A stretch of 64,000 nt of DNA. Origin: Izhakiella capsodis. Lineage in GTDB: Bacteria > Pseudomonadota > Gammaproteobacteria > Enterobacterales > Enterobacteriaceae. Positions 26,344 through 35,644 of the stretch are shown piece by piece. The translations under genes were made by a program, and so were the position numbers. The notes beneath the pieces are model-generated. The model saw only the letters and a list, made by a program, of their open reading frames with translations, searched no databases and was not told the DNA's origin. The stretch spans positions 434,001 through 498,000 of the forward strand of contig NZ_FOVC01000001.1 of the NCBI RefSeq assembly GCF_900115045.1, read 5' to 3'. The first letter of the stretch is position 1. Each line of letters opens with the position of its first letter.

Positions 26344-27435
26344 TTACAGCATGATCGTCATCAGATAGGCGACAAATAGCGCCAGATGGGCTGCGCCGTT
26401 AAGTACATTGGTACGTCCGGTAGAAAAAGAGATTTGGCAGAGCAACAGCGCCGCTAACATCACCACCATCTGGGGTGGTTCAAGGGCAAAAATTAACTGC
26501 TGCCCAGTCAGGGTGGCGATAATCGTCACTGCCGGCACCGTCAGTGAGATGGTGGCCAAAACCGAGCCAAAAAACAAATTCATCGCTCGTTGTGTCTGGT
26601 TTACCAGTACGGCTTTAATCGCACCTAAGCCCTCCGGTGACAGGATCAGTAGTGCAACCAGAAAGCCGGTAAACTGTTCGGGCGCATCCAGTTCGCCAAG
26701 TAGGTGCTCCAGAGGGTTAGCGTTCATTTTCGTTACGCTAATCACCGCCAACAAATGGATGATTAACCACAGCGTGTGCCAGGCGGAGGAGTGAACCGAC
26801 GGCTTACCATGGTGAGGATCGTCGCCATCGTCCTCGTGTTCATAAACAAAAAGGTTTTGATGGGTTTTAGTCTGTATCAGCAGAAAGACGCCATACATAG
26901 CGGCAGAAATAGCGGCCACCAACAACGCCTGGCCACTGGTAAAGTTACCGCCAGGCATCGCCGCAGGAAAAACCAGTACAATGACCGACAAAGGGAAAAT
27001 GGCGATCAAATATTGTTTAATCCCGCCCAGATTAACGTACTGAGTGGCAAATTTTCGTCCCCCGAGCAGCAGAGCAAAACCAACCAGGCCGCAGGTGACG
27101 ATCATAATTATTGAAAATAGCGTATCACGCATCAGCGCGGGAGCTGCGTCGCCAGTAGCCATCAGTGCAGAAATCAGACTGACTTCCAGAATAACGACTG
27201 ACAGGCTCAGGATCAGCGAACCATAGGGTTCACCCAGTCGGTGAGCCAGTACATCTGCATGACGCACCACGCTGAATGCACTGCTGAGTATCGCGATCAG
27301 CGCCAGTAAATTGATGCCGATAACCGGCAGGAAGCTTTGAACCGCTCCCCACTGCCAGAGCACCAGGAGTGCGGCGATGGGAAAGAGCAGGCTATATTCT
27401 GTATGACGGGTTTTTATACCCTCATGGCCATGCAT
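26344..27435 (-). CDS. chaA: Calcium/sodium-potassium:proton antiporter ChaA
   Basis: From the ATG at 27435, behind AAGGAG, the protein is 363 residues; an upstream in-frame start at 27462 is less well supported. Ten to eleven membrane segments carry the two Ca2+/cation antiporter repeats (LSVVILEVSLISALMATGD; LLILSPEGLGAIKAVLVN). The acidic/His-rich cytoplasmic loop YEHEDDGDDPHHGKPSVHS is typical of ChaA. It expels Na+, Ca2+ and K+ at alkaline pH. In E. coli chaB and chaC follow; here a divergent chaB relic and chaC lie across the intergenic region. Confidence 0.96.
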   Translation of the reverse strand: MHGHEGIKTRHTEYSLLFPIAALLVLWQWGAVQSFLPVIGINLLALIAILSSAFSVVRHADVLAHRLGEPYGSLILSLSVVILEVSLISALMATGDAAPALMRDTLFSIIMIVTCGLVGFALLLGGRKFATQYVNLGGIKQYLIAIFPLSVIVLVFPAAMPGGNFTSGQALLVAAISAAMYGVFLLIQTKTHQNLFVYEHEDDGDDPHHGKPSVHSSAWHTLWLIIHLLAVISVTKMNANPLEHLLGELDAPEQFTGFLVALLILSPEGLGAIKAVLVNQTQRAMNLFFGSVLATISLTVPAVTIIATLTGQQLIFALEPPQMVVMLAALLLCQISFSTGRTNVLNGAAHLALFVAYLMTIML

Positions 27436-27825
27436 AATGGGGTTCTCCTTAAAACAGTACACCGACGGACGCTGTTTAACGGTAGTTGGGAGAATGCCGC
27501 AAAAAGTCCGAGAGGTATAGATTAATGTCCAATGAGATGATTGTAGGTGTTTGTATGAAAATTTTCATAAATTTTACCTCTTTTTACGGTTTATGAAAAT
27601 TTAAGCCAATGGCGCTTTTTTTTAGTTATTAATCTATTAATTACCAATAAATACAGAGCCTTTTACAGTTTACTTCAAAAGAAAAAAACTGATATTTTTG
27701 TTTTTCCCCCATTGATAATATATGAAAATAGTGTTTCGGGTATAATTTCAAGTTAAGATTTTTATTTATACCGTATTGTGCGGTAAAAACGCATCAGCCA
27801 TCCTTAATTCGTTAAAGCGGGGTCT
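27436..27825. other. AT-rich divergent intergenic region between chaA and the chaB relic
   Basis: About 390 bp, AT-rich, with several poly-T and poly-A runs and no gene. It must hold the chaA promoter and formerly that of chaB. Confidence 0.5.
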
Positions 27826-28041
27826 ATGCTGGACTTATCACCAGCTGAATTGCCGGATGGCATTCATAATCTGTCACCCGAGCATGTGCAGGATATTTAC
27901 TCGCAGATATTTTTTCGTGTCCTGAATAAAACAAGCGTACTGCGAAAAGGGTTCACGTGAGGAAATATCATGGAACGTCGACTGACTCCTGGTAAAAGAT
28001 GAACTTAAAAAGGTGATGGCGAAACCTGGCACAAAAACTGA
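27826..28041 (+). pseudogene. chaB: chaB remnant (putative cation transport regulator)
   Basis: Opening at ATG 27826 the frame reads ELPDGIHNLSPEHVQDIY, matching DLPESVKHVLPSHAQDIY of E. coli ChaB, then soon ends at a stop. Further on VKDELKK and, in yet another frame, KGDGETWHKN (ending at 28041) match the ChaB tail VKHEYAKGDDDKWHKKS. So both ends of the 76-residue protein survive but at least two frame changes lie between them. Its location between chaA and chaC is that of chaB in E. coli, which confirms the identity. Confidence 0.8.
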
Positions 28042-28252
28042 GATGTGGGTTCTGATTGAGATTGAGGTTTTTCCTGATGCTGCCGATAGGGGTTGATAAC
28101 GATGTCGGTTGCCAGACCTATACCCGAATTTGATTCGGTTCACATATTTGATCCTGATCGTATATTTGATAGTGTCATATCGCTTTGTTGTTAATTAATT
28201 GATAATCCGGACCTGGTTAATTGGGTGAGGGGAAAAGCGTTGGAGATGCAGG

Positions 28253-28930
28253 GTGTTAACGCGTGATTTTTTACTCGGGGCCGACTGTAAAACGGCTTTC
28301 GGAGATATTGATGAGTCGGTTCTGTGGACTAGCGAGCAGCGTGCTGTCTCACTGGCTGCGACGCTTTCCTGCCGTACTGATGGTTCCGCCGTCTGGATTT
28401 TTGGCTATGGCTCGCTGATGTGGAATCCGGTATTTGAAGCTGATGAGATAGCACAGGGTACACTTAAAGGCTGGCATCGTTCTTTTTGCCTGCGCCTGAC
28501 GGCAGGACGCGGTAACGCTGCGCAGCCTGGCCGCATGCTGGCGCTCAAAGAAGGGGGAGAAACGCTCGGGGTGGCGTTTTGCTTAGCACAAAGCCGCTTG
28601 CAAGAGGAGTTGGAGCTGCTTTGGAAGCGTGAAATGGTCACAGGCTGCTATTTACCCACCTGGTGCGAATTGCAGCTGGATGATGGACGTGTGGTAACGG
28701 CGCTGGTATTTGTGATGGACCCAGGTCATCCTCTTTATGAGAGTGATGTTCGCACCGATACTATCGCACCGTTGATCGCCAGCGCCAGCGGACCGCTCGG
28801 TAGCAACGCTCAGTATCTTTTTAATCTGGAGCAGGAGTTGAGCCAGCGCGGTATGCAGGATGACTGCCTTACCGATCTTGTACAGCAAGTACGTGATATA
28901 CATCTGAAGCATCAAGAACTGGCTGGTTGA
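28253..28930 (+). CDS. chaC: Glutathione-specific gamma-glutamylcyclotransferase ChaC
   Basis: The 225-residue protein begins at a GTG (LTRDFL), as in E. coli ChaC. It converts glutathione to 5-oxoproline and Cys-Gly. The substrate loop WIFGYGSLMWNP and the region WKREMVTGCYLPTWC are conserved, including the glutamate of the active site. With chaB destroyed, chaC stands 210 bp after the relic. A further 46 open codons follow its stop in the same frame (to 29071), of unknown meaning. Confidence 0.94.
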   Translation: MLTRDFLLGADCKTAFGDIDESVLWTSEQRAVSLAATLSCRTDGSAVWIFGYGSLMWNPVFEADEIAQGTLKGWHRSFCLRLTAGRGNAAQPGRMLALKEGGETLGVAFCLAQSRLQEELELLWKREMVTGCYLPTWCELQLDDGRVVTALVFVMDPGHPLYESDVRTDTIAPLIASASGPLGSNAQYLFNLEQELSQRGMQDDCLTDLVQQVRDIHLKHQELAG

Positions 28931-29624
28931 GGCTGGCAGGTAAGCCCGGTACCGGGCGGTCAGTATCATGCCCTAGATCCTGAACTCAGGACGATTACCG
29001 ATATTGGATATGATGGTAAAATTTATTTCATTGTTGATCTGCAGACATTGATGAATCCTGATTACTGGTGAGCCTCCCTGTTGCAGATATACATAAATTC
29101 CTCGCCAGAAAGCATTTAAACGACGTATTCAGATTCTTTTGCCGTAGGCGAGTAAAAACGTTAAATGAGTTCCCGAACGGGGTTTTGTTGTGACTGATTG
29201 GAACTGTAAATAGCACGACGTTATTCAGAGGCCTGTAGCTGGGCGGCTGATAAATCCTCTGACCGGTGCGCTGTACTCATGACTAAATTTCTCGTCCCTT
29301 ACTCTAACTCTCACGCAAATTGTGACTGATCATCCGGGCAACTTCAGACACCAACAGGGTATGCGCATTTTGATATCGACGCCAGCATCCGACATTCATT
29401 TTTACGCCCTTTCAGACTCATGAGATAGGTGCATTATCGTCGATGAAAATTGATCGAGTAATCTTGCAGCCTGATAAAGATGTTGTGGTGAGTTCGTTAC
29501 AGATCAATTTTGGGTGGTTAATGCTTTGGTTTTGATATAAATCAGCGCAACTAATCATTCAGGGCGGGAGAATTCGCTGTCAGATTTAATATCGCCAGTA
29601 AAAAAATCATCAGGAGGATTTGTA
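28931..29624. other. Intergenic region between chaC and the nitrite reductase gene
   Basis: From 28931 to 29071 the chaC frame remains open after its stop (GWQVSPVPGGQYHALDP... DIGYDGKIYFIVDLQTL), which reads like a protein but belongs to no family I know. The remainder holds no gene except the FNR-like box listed below and the nirB promoter. Confidence 0.4.
29532..29545. promoter_or_regulatory. FNR-like box upstream of nirB
   Basis: TTGATATAAATCAG matches the FNR consensus TTGAT-N4-ATCAA at nine of ten positions. If its centre acts at -41.5, transcription would start near 29580, and a GAGAAT sequence at 29568-29573 would be the -10 element. The E. coli nirB promoter has the same FNR geometry. 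This supports anaerobic activation. Confidence 0.55.
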
Positions 29625-32525
29625 ATGATGAGGCGCAAACCCATTCTCGCCGTCGTCGGTCATGGCATGGTTGGCCACTATTTTCTTCAGCAGTTGGTAG
29701 AAAAGCAGTTGCATCAGCACTATCAGATTGAGGTCTATGGCGCTGAACGTCAGATGGCCTATGACCGGGTTTATCTTACCTCCTGGTTTAGTGGTAAATC
29801 CAGTGATGACCTTTCACTGGTTGAAGATGGTTTTTTTGAGACAAATGGAATTACGTTGCACACTCACTGCGAGGTGCTGGCTGTTGACTGTGAACGTCAT
29901 ATTTTGCGCGACAGCAACGGCGAAGAGCTGCACTGGGACAAGCTGGTGCTGGCAACCGGCTCTTATCCTTTTGTTCCGCCCATTGAGGGCAATGATTTGC
30001 CCGGCTGTTTTGTTTATCGGACGCTGGACGATCTGGAAGCAATTAGCGCCTGGGCGCTCGGCGCGAAGCGGGGCGTGGTAATTGGTGGCGGTCTGCTGGG
30101 ACTTGAAGCTGCGAACGCATTAAAACAGCTGGGGCTTGAAACACACGTCGTTGAGTTTGCCCCACGCCTGATGGCTGTTCAGCTCGATGATGGCGGTGCG
30201 CAAATGCTCAATCGTAAAATAGAAGCACTCGACGTCAGGGTTCACACCAGTAAAGTCACCGAGGCTATCGAGCCTGCCCCGAACGGGGGATTGCAACTAC
30301 GCTTAGCTGATGAAGTTCTCCTTGAGACTGATCTGGTGCTGTTTTCAGCTGGTATTCGACCGCAAGATTCGCTGGCACGTACCGCCGGATTAAGCCTCGG
30401 CCCGCGCGGAGGTATCGAAATCAATGACCAGTGTCAGACCTCCCATAGTGATATTTATGCTATCGGTGAATGCGCACTATGGCATGGCGTAAGCTTTGGC
30501 CTGGTTGCGCCGGGATATCAGATGGCACGAACACTGGCAGCCAGCCTTGCGGGTGAAAAGGCCGCATTTGCCGGTGCTGATATGAGCACCAAGCTCAAAC
30601 TGCTCGGTGTTGAAGTGGCCTCATTAGGAGATGCCCACGGCAGGACGCCTGGCAGTCAGAGCTATTACTGGACTAACGAGCCACAGGAAATTTACAAAAA
30701 AATTGTGGTTTCCGCAGATGGCAAACGTCTGCTTGGCGCGGTACTGGTTGGCGACAGCAGCGAATACAGCATGCTATTGCAAATGATGCTCAACGAAATG
30801 CCGTTGCCAGCCGCGCCGGAAAGCTTAATTTTACCGCAAAGTGACGGCACGTCGCCAAAAGCACTGGGCGTAGCAGCACTGCCTGACAGCGCACAGATCT
30901 GTTCATGTTACAACGTCAATAAAGGCGTAATCTGCCAGGCTGTTAACGATGGTGCGACCGATCTGGCCGCGGTTAAGGCTATCACTCGGGCAGGAACCGG
31001 CTGTGGTGGTTGTGTAGCGCTGGTAAAACAGGTGATGGAATATCAGCTGGCACAGAACGGCGTGGCGGTGAAAAAAGACGTTTGTGAACATTTCGCCTTT
31101 TCTCGTCAGCAGCTGTTAAATCTGATTCAGGTTGAAGAGATCAAATCATTTGATGAGCTACTCACCAGGCATGGCCACGGTCTTGGATGTGAAATATGTA
31201 AGCCGCTTGTTGGGTCTCTGCTCGCTTCGACATGGAATGAATATCTGCTGAAACCGGAGCATCTGCCTTTGCAGGAGACTAACGATCGCTATTTTGCCAA
31301 TATTCAGAAAGATGGCAGTTACTCGGTTGTTCCACGCATCCCCGCCGGAGAAATTACCCCGCAGGGCCTGATTACGATCGGCGAAATTGCCCAGCGGTAT
31401 CAGCTGTACTGTAAGATCACCGGTGGACAGCGTATTGACCTGTTCGGTGCCAGTCTCGATCAGCTTCCATCAATCTGGGGCGATTTAATTTCCGCCGGAT
31501 TTGAAACCGGTCACGCCTATGGTAAATCATTACGGACGGTTAAATCTTGCGTTGGCGCGACCTGGTGCCGCTATGGTGTACAGGACTCTACCGGCTTCGC
31601 CATCGAGTTGGAAAATCGTTATAAAGGCCTGCGTTCGCCGCATAAAATTAAAATGGCGGTTTCTGGTTGTACCCGCGAATGTGCCGAAGCACAAAGTAAA
31701 GATATTGGCATTATTGCTACCGACAAAGGCTGGAATCTCTATGTCTGCGGCAACGGCGGCATGAAGCCTCGCCACGCTGACCTGTTCGCCGGCGACCTTG
31801 ATAGTGAAACGCTGATCCGCTACGTCGACCGGATATTGATGTTCTATATTCGCACAGCCGACCGCTTACAGCGTACCAGCGTCTGGATGGATAATCTTGA
31901 AGGGGGATTGGATTACTTGCGCGAGGTTGTTATTGAGGACTCACTGGGGATTGTCGCCGTGCTGGAGGCTGAAATGCAGCGGGTGGTCGATACCTATCAG
32001 TGTGAGTGGAAAACCACGTTGGAACATCCTGACAGGCTTGCGCTCTTCCATACGACGGTTAACAGCCAGCAGCAGGATGAAACGTTGCAGCGGCAGTCTG
32101 AACGTGGTCAGCTGCGTCCGGCTACGGAGTATCACCCACTGACGTCATCTCAGTGGCCTTCGGAGGGTTGGCAAACCTTATGCGATCTGGATACCATCCC
32201 CCCTCAGGCAGGAATTGGCGCCCGCCTGGGCGATGAACGCATCGCGTTATTTCGCCTGAACGACGAGGTTTTTGCTCTCGACGACCAGGAGCCAGGGACG
32301 CATGCCAGCGTCATTTCACGCGGTATTCTTGGTGATGTTGCCGGCGAACCGGTGGTTATTTCTCCACTTTATAAGCAGCGTTTTCGTTTGCAGGATGGCC
32401 GGAGCATTGATGACCAGAGCCGTCGTCTGCGCCGCTGGCCGGTACAGGTAGTGAACGGCGAGGTACAGGTGTCTGCCGAGCCGATGCCGCTGACTGAAAT
32501 GTGCGATGAACAGGTAGCGCCGTGA
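29625..32525 (+). CDS. nirB: NAD(P)H nitrite reductase, NirB fused to NirD domain
   Basis: The 966-residue protein starts behind AGGAGG. It has an N-terminal FAD/NAD(P)H module (VIGGGLLGLEAANALKQLG), a BFD-type [2Fe-2S] domain (ICSCYNV and GTGCGGC), then the siroheme/[4Fe-4S] nitrite reductase core (SCVGATWCRYG and SGCTRECAEAQSKD). About 90 C-terminal residues form a NirD-like Rieske fold without Cys/His ligands (SRGILGDVAGEPVVISPLYK). It reduces nitrite to ammonia in the cytoplasm. The fusion resembles Klebsiella NasB, whereas E. coli NirB (847) and NirD are separate. The SUMT gene overlapping its end supplies siroheme. No nitrate reductase or transporter is adjacent. Confidence 0.95.
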   Translation: MMRRKPILAVVGHGMVGHYFLQQLVEKQLHQHYQIEVYGAERQMAYDRVYLTSWFSGKSSDDLSLVEDGFFETNGITLHTHCEVLAVDCERHILRDSNGEELHWDKLVLATGSYPFVPPIEGNDLPGCFVYRTLDDLEAISAWALGAKRGVVIGGGLLGLEAANALKQLGLETHVVEFAPRLMAVQLDDGGAQMLNRKIEALDVRVHTSKVTEAIEPAPNGGLQLRLADEVLLETDLVLFSAGIRPQDSLARTAGLSLGPRGGIEINDQCQTSHSDIYAIGECALWHGVSFGLVAPGYQMARTLAASLAGEKAAFAGADMSTKLKLLGVEVASLGDAHGRTPGSQSYYWTNEPQEIYKKIVVSADGKRLLGAVLVGDSSEYSMLLQMMLNEMPLPAAPESLILPQSDGTSPKALGVAALPDSAQICSCYNVNKGVICQAVNDGATDLAAVKAITRAGTGCGGCVALVKQVMEYQLAQNGVAVKKDVCEHFAFSRQQLLNLIQVEEIKSFDELLTRHGHGLGCEICKPLVGSLLASTWNEYLLKPEHLPLQETNDRYFANIQKDGSYSVVPRIPAGEITPQGLITIGEIAQRYQLYCKITGGQRIDLFGASLDQLPSIWGDLISAGFETGHAYGKSLRTVKSCVGATWCRYGVQDSTGFAIELENRYKGLRSPHKIKMAVSGCTRECAEAQSKDIGIIATDKGWNLYVCGNGGMKPRHADLFAGDLDSETLIRYVDRILMFYIRTADRLQRTSVWMDNLEGGLDYLREVVIEDSLGIVAVLEAEMQRVVDTYQCEWKTTLEHPDRLALFHTTVNSQQQDETLQRQSERGQLRPATEYHPLTSSQWPSEGWQTLCDLDTIPPQAGIGARLGDERIALFRLNDEVFALDDQEPGTHASVISRGILGDVAGEPVVISPLYKQRFRLQDGRSIDDQSRRLRRWPVQVVNGEVQVSAEPMPLTEMCDEQVAP

Positions 32526-33364
32526 CCACGATGCAAGACTGCGCTGCCAAGGTAGCTATTGCGCGGGGAGCAGAGGTCGTGCTCACCACGCCCGTACAGC
32601 CAGACGCCGTGGGTGACGTCTGGCTGGTGGGGGCAGGTCCAGGGGATGCCGAACTGCTTACGCTTAAAGCTGTACGTTTGCTGCATCAGGCTCAGGTTGT
32701 CGTTTACGATCGTCTGGTCAGTGACGAGATAATGCAGTTGGTGGCACCCACGGCTGAGCTAATTAACGTAGGTAAATGTGCTGGCCATCACGGTATGAAA
32801 CAGGAACATATCAACCAGTTGCTGGTGGAGTTAGCCCAAAGCGGACGGCGGGTTATTCGCCTTAAAGGGGGCGATCCGTTCATTTTTGGTCGCGGAGGGG
32901 AAGAGATGCTGTGGCTACGGCAGGCAGGTATTACTTGCCACGTGGTGCCGGGTATCACTGCCGCTTCGGGATGTGCGGCATCGGCGGGTATCCCGTTAAC
33001 CCATCGCGATTATTCACAATCGGTAAGATTTATTACCGGTCATGGACGCAGCGGCGCGCCGCAAATTGACGCAGAGTTGCTGGCTGATAGCCAGCAAACA
33101 CTGGTGTTTTATATGGGGCTGCGTTGGTGTGGAGCGCTTTGCCGGCAGATGCTTTCCGCCGGTCGCTGTGCTGATACGCCTGTGGCGCTGATTGAAAACG
33201 GTACCCGAACCGAACAGCGGGTTTTCATCAGCAGCCTGCAAAATCTGGCTGATGATGTTAACCGTCATCAGCTACAGTCGCCAACCCTCATCGTTATCGG
33301 AGAGGTTGTCAGTCTTTATCATGCCGTTAGCATCGTAAAGCAAAGTCAGCCACTTTGTTGCTAA
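32522..33364 (+). CDS. cobA: Uroporphyrinogen-III C-methyltransferase (SUMT)
   Basis: The 280-residue product starts at a GTG overlapping the nirB stop (GTGA), so translation is probably coupled. Hallmarks are VWLVGAGPGDAELLTLKAV, VVYDRLVSDE, RLKGGDPFIFGRGGEE and VPGITAASGCAASAGIPLTHR. It uses SAM to make precorrin-2, the first step to siroheme, needed by the nitrite reductase upstream. It lacks the dehydrogenase/chelatase half of CysG, so that step depends on another gene. The first 30 residues before the domain are unusual and could be an extension. Confidence 0.95.
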   Translation: MTTMQDCAAKVAIARGAEVVLTTPVQPDAVGDVWLVGAGPGDAELLTLKAVRLLHQAQVVVYDRLVSDEIMQLVAPTAELINVGKCAGHHGMKQEHINQLLVELAQSGRRVIRLKGGDPFIFGRGGEEMLWLRQAGITCHVVPGITAASGCAASAGIPLTHRDYSQSVRFITGHGRSGAPQIDAELLADSQQTLVFYMGLRWCGALCRQMLSAGRCADTPVALIENGTRTEQRVFISSLQNLADDVNRHQLQSPTLIVIGEVVSLYHAVSIVKQSQPLCC

Positions 33365-33422
33365 GCTTTCTGTTTGCCTGCCGATATTAGCGGAAATCGT
33401 GTAACGCTCCCGGCAACCATAC

Positions 33423-33711
33423 TCAATGATGCTGGAGAGGCGGCAGAAAAACAGGAAGCCGCTTTGCCAGCTCCTTAATGGATCCATTTGCAGAATACCC
33501 TTTCGGACCGTCTTTTAACCCGTAAAATACGTTACTGATGGAGAGCGTGTTTTCCTTAAGCTGGTATTGAAACAGTGTGTGCGTCTGATTTTTTTCATTC
33601 AGTGCGCGGTAATAGAAACCGGAATCAATCACAGCCAACTCTTGTGAGTGTGAAAAAAATGGTTGTTTGCTGCTCAACGCTAAAAGTCAGATCCGCTCCA
33701 TTAGCCGCCAT
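33423..33711 (-). pseudogene. Small hypothetical protein with a frameshift in a T run
   Basis: An ATG at 33711 (AGAGG upstream) reads MAANGADLTFSVEQQTTIFF and then changes frame at a run of seven T. The other frame continues SHSQELAVIDSGFYYRALNE and ends PVFLPPLQHH at 33423. Joined, this gives about 96 residues of a soluble protein with no signal peptide. I do not recognise a family. The lesion lies in a homopolymer, so it may be a sequencing error or a phase-variable site. Confidence 0.5.
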
Positions 33712-33983
33712 CCTCTGTCAGACATACTAAGACGGCTAAGCCGGTCAATTTATTCATCGCGGGATACTTTTGTTTCAGCATCCTGAGGTGCTTTCTGGCA
33801 CTTTCGCGGTAAAGCCGCCCCCAATCTGGATTAATTATCTGTTAGAGCTATGTAAAACAAAATTTAACGATTTTGTGAGTCAACTGTTTGTCAAGAACGT
33901 AAATTTTTCTATAATTTCTGCGTAACGATCCTGATGTAACGGCAGGGACACGGGATGAACTTATCAGGGAAATTATTCACGGC

Positions 33984-34886
33984 ATGAAATACTTCATTTT
34001 ATTCATCTATATTGTTTCGGTATGCTATGTCCACCGTCGTGGGAAAGTACGCTATGGATTCTGGCGCCAGCTTTCCGATCATTCGACTTTTGTCGCACCA
34101 TTGAACTGCTTTATGTATCTTTTTTCCAGAGTTCCGACACCCCCTTTTTTGCCTACTGAACGCTTTCCTGAGCTTAGTGTTTTGCAGGATAACTGGCAAA
34201 AGATCCGCGACGAGGGTAATGCGCTACAAAAACTACAACAAATTAAAACGTCCGATAAATATAACGATGCTGGCTTTAATTCATTCTTTAAAAGTGGATG
34301 GAAACGCTTTTATCTGAAATGGTACGACGATGCCCACCCCTCGGCAGGTGAACTGTGTCCTTTCACTACCCAGCTGCTTCGTACTATTCCAGGTGTGAAA
34401 GCCGCGATGTTTGCTGAGCTTCCGGATGGCAGCCGTCTGCCGCGTCACCGCGATCCCTATGCGGGTTCATTGCGTTATCATCTGGGGTTGGCTACACCTA
34501 ATGACAACCGTTGTTTTATTGAGGTTGACGGCATCCGCTATAGCTGGCGTGATGGTGAAAGCGTTATATTCGATGAAACTTATATTCACTATGCCGAAAA
34601 CACTAGCGGCGAAAATCGTCTGATTCTGTTTTGTGATATTGAACGACCTATGCGCTATCGCTGGGCTCAACACGTCAATCACTGGTTCGGCCGTCATCTG
34701 GTAGGAGCGGCAGCAGCACCTAATCAGGAGGGCGATCGCACCGGCGGGATTAATCGGGCCTTCAAATACATCTACGCCATCCGAAAGGTAGGCAAAAGAT
34801 TGAAACAGTGGAATAAACCCGTCTATTATTTAATTAAATGGATATTATTTGCCTCAATTGCTGTCGTGATTTGGTGTGCGCTCTGA
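33984..34886 (+). CDS. lpxO: Lipid A hydroxylase LpxO (Fe2+/2-oxoglutarate dioxygenase)
   Basis: The 300-residue membrane-anchored protein has hydrophobic segments at both ends and an aspartyl/asparaginyl beta-hydroxylase core. Iron ligands are in LPRHRDPYAGSLRYHLGL and the distal His in YIHYAENTSGENRLIL with the 2-oxoglutarate Arg. LpxO adds a 2-hydroxyl group to a secondary acyl chain of lipid A, which affects resistance to host peptides. It is a single gene. The 270 bp upstream are AT-rich and may contain a PhoP-type site, but none is convincing. Confidence 0.92.
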   Translation: MKYFILFIYIVSVCYVHRRGKVRYGFWRQLSDHSTFVAPLNCFMYLFSRVPTPPFLPTERFPELSVLQDNWQKIRDEGNALQKLQQIKTSDKYNDAGFNSFFKSGWKRFYLKWYDDAHPSAGELCPFTTQLLRTIPGVKAAMFAELPDGSRLPRHRDPYAGSLRYHLGLATPNDNRCFIEVDGIRYSWRDGESVIFDETYIHYAENTSGENRLILFCDIERPMRYRWAQHVNHWFGRHLVGAAAAPNQEGDRTGGINRAFKYIYAIRKVGKRLKQWNKPVYYLIKWILFASIAVVIWCAL

Positions 34887-34957
34887 TGCGTTCCGCAACA
34901 TGTAAATTGGAATATACTTTGTGCAATAGGTTAAGTTAGTCGCAAATTGTATTTATG

Positions 34958-34972
34958 CTTACATGGCTTTAC
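34958..34972 (-). promoter_or_regulatory. CpxR-like box upstream of spy
   Basis: On the minus strand the sequence reads GTAAAGCCATGTAAG, matching GTAAA-N5-GTAAA at nine of ten positions. It lies 94 bp before the spy start codon. spy is a known target of CpxR and BaeR in E. coli. Confidence 0.5.
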
Positions 34973-35065
34973 CCGCGATGCGCATAGCTTGACGTTAGGT
35001 TTTATAAAATAGTTTTCAACATTACGTTGAATTGTTGTATTGCACTGACCTTTAAGGAAAAAACT

Positions 35066-35542
35066 ATGCGTAAGTTAACCTCGATTATTGTTGCTACTAC
35101 TCTGGCTTTTGGCGCAGCTAATCTGGTTCATGCTGCTGCCGATAATCTGACGCCGCCACCGCCACCGCCGGCTCCGATAATGCATAAAGATCCGCATGGT
35201 ATGTGGATGTTTAAACATCTCAACCTGACCGATGCGCAGAAGCAGCAAATGCGTACCATTATGAAAGAAGCCCGTAAAGATATGCCGCCACCATCACTGA
35301 GTGAGCGTCGCGAAATGCACAGCATTATTGCTGCTGACAGCTTTGATTCAACAAAAGCTCAGGCGCAGGCAGATAAAGTTGCTGCAACAGAGAAGGTTCG
35401 CGTGATGAAAATGATGGAAACGCAGAATAAACTGTATAACGTACTGACAGCTGAACAGAAAAAACAGTACAATGCGAATTTCGAAAAGCATTTGACTGAA
35501 AAACCGGAACACCATCGCCCAGGTCCGGCTAACAAGAGTTAA
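35066..35542 (+). CDS. spy: Periplasmic chaperone Spy (CpxP/Spy family)
   Basis: From the ATG at 35066, behind AAGGA, the product is 158 residues with a signal peptide ending near LVHAA. The mature protein begins with a run of prolines (TPPPPPPAP) and contains the two LTxxQ-type motifs of the family, LTDAQKQQM and LTAEQKKQY, in an alpha-helical body. Spy protects periplasmic proteins from aggregation and is induced by envelope stress. A CpxR-like box lies upstream. Its neighbour is cho, as in E. coli. Confidence 0.9.
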   Translation: MRKLTSIIVATTLAFGAANLVHAAADNLTPPPPPPAPIMHKDPHGMWMFKHLNLTDAQKQQMRTIMKEARKDMPPPSLSERREMHSIIAADSFDSTKAQAQADKVAATEKVRVMKMMETQNKLYNVLTAEQKKQYNANFEKHLTEKPEHHRPGPANKS

Positions 35543-35644
35543 TTATCACTCATAGTGTTGAAATCATAGCGAATAGACCGACGAATACTGCCTGTACCAA
35601 ATAACGCGTGTGGGCAGATTCGAGATTTTTTCTATTGTCACTGA

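Noticed and set aside
33858..33875. PhoP-box-like sequence before lpxO
   Set aside because: Neither half matches the consensus GTTTA fully; AT-rich background makes chance likely.
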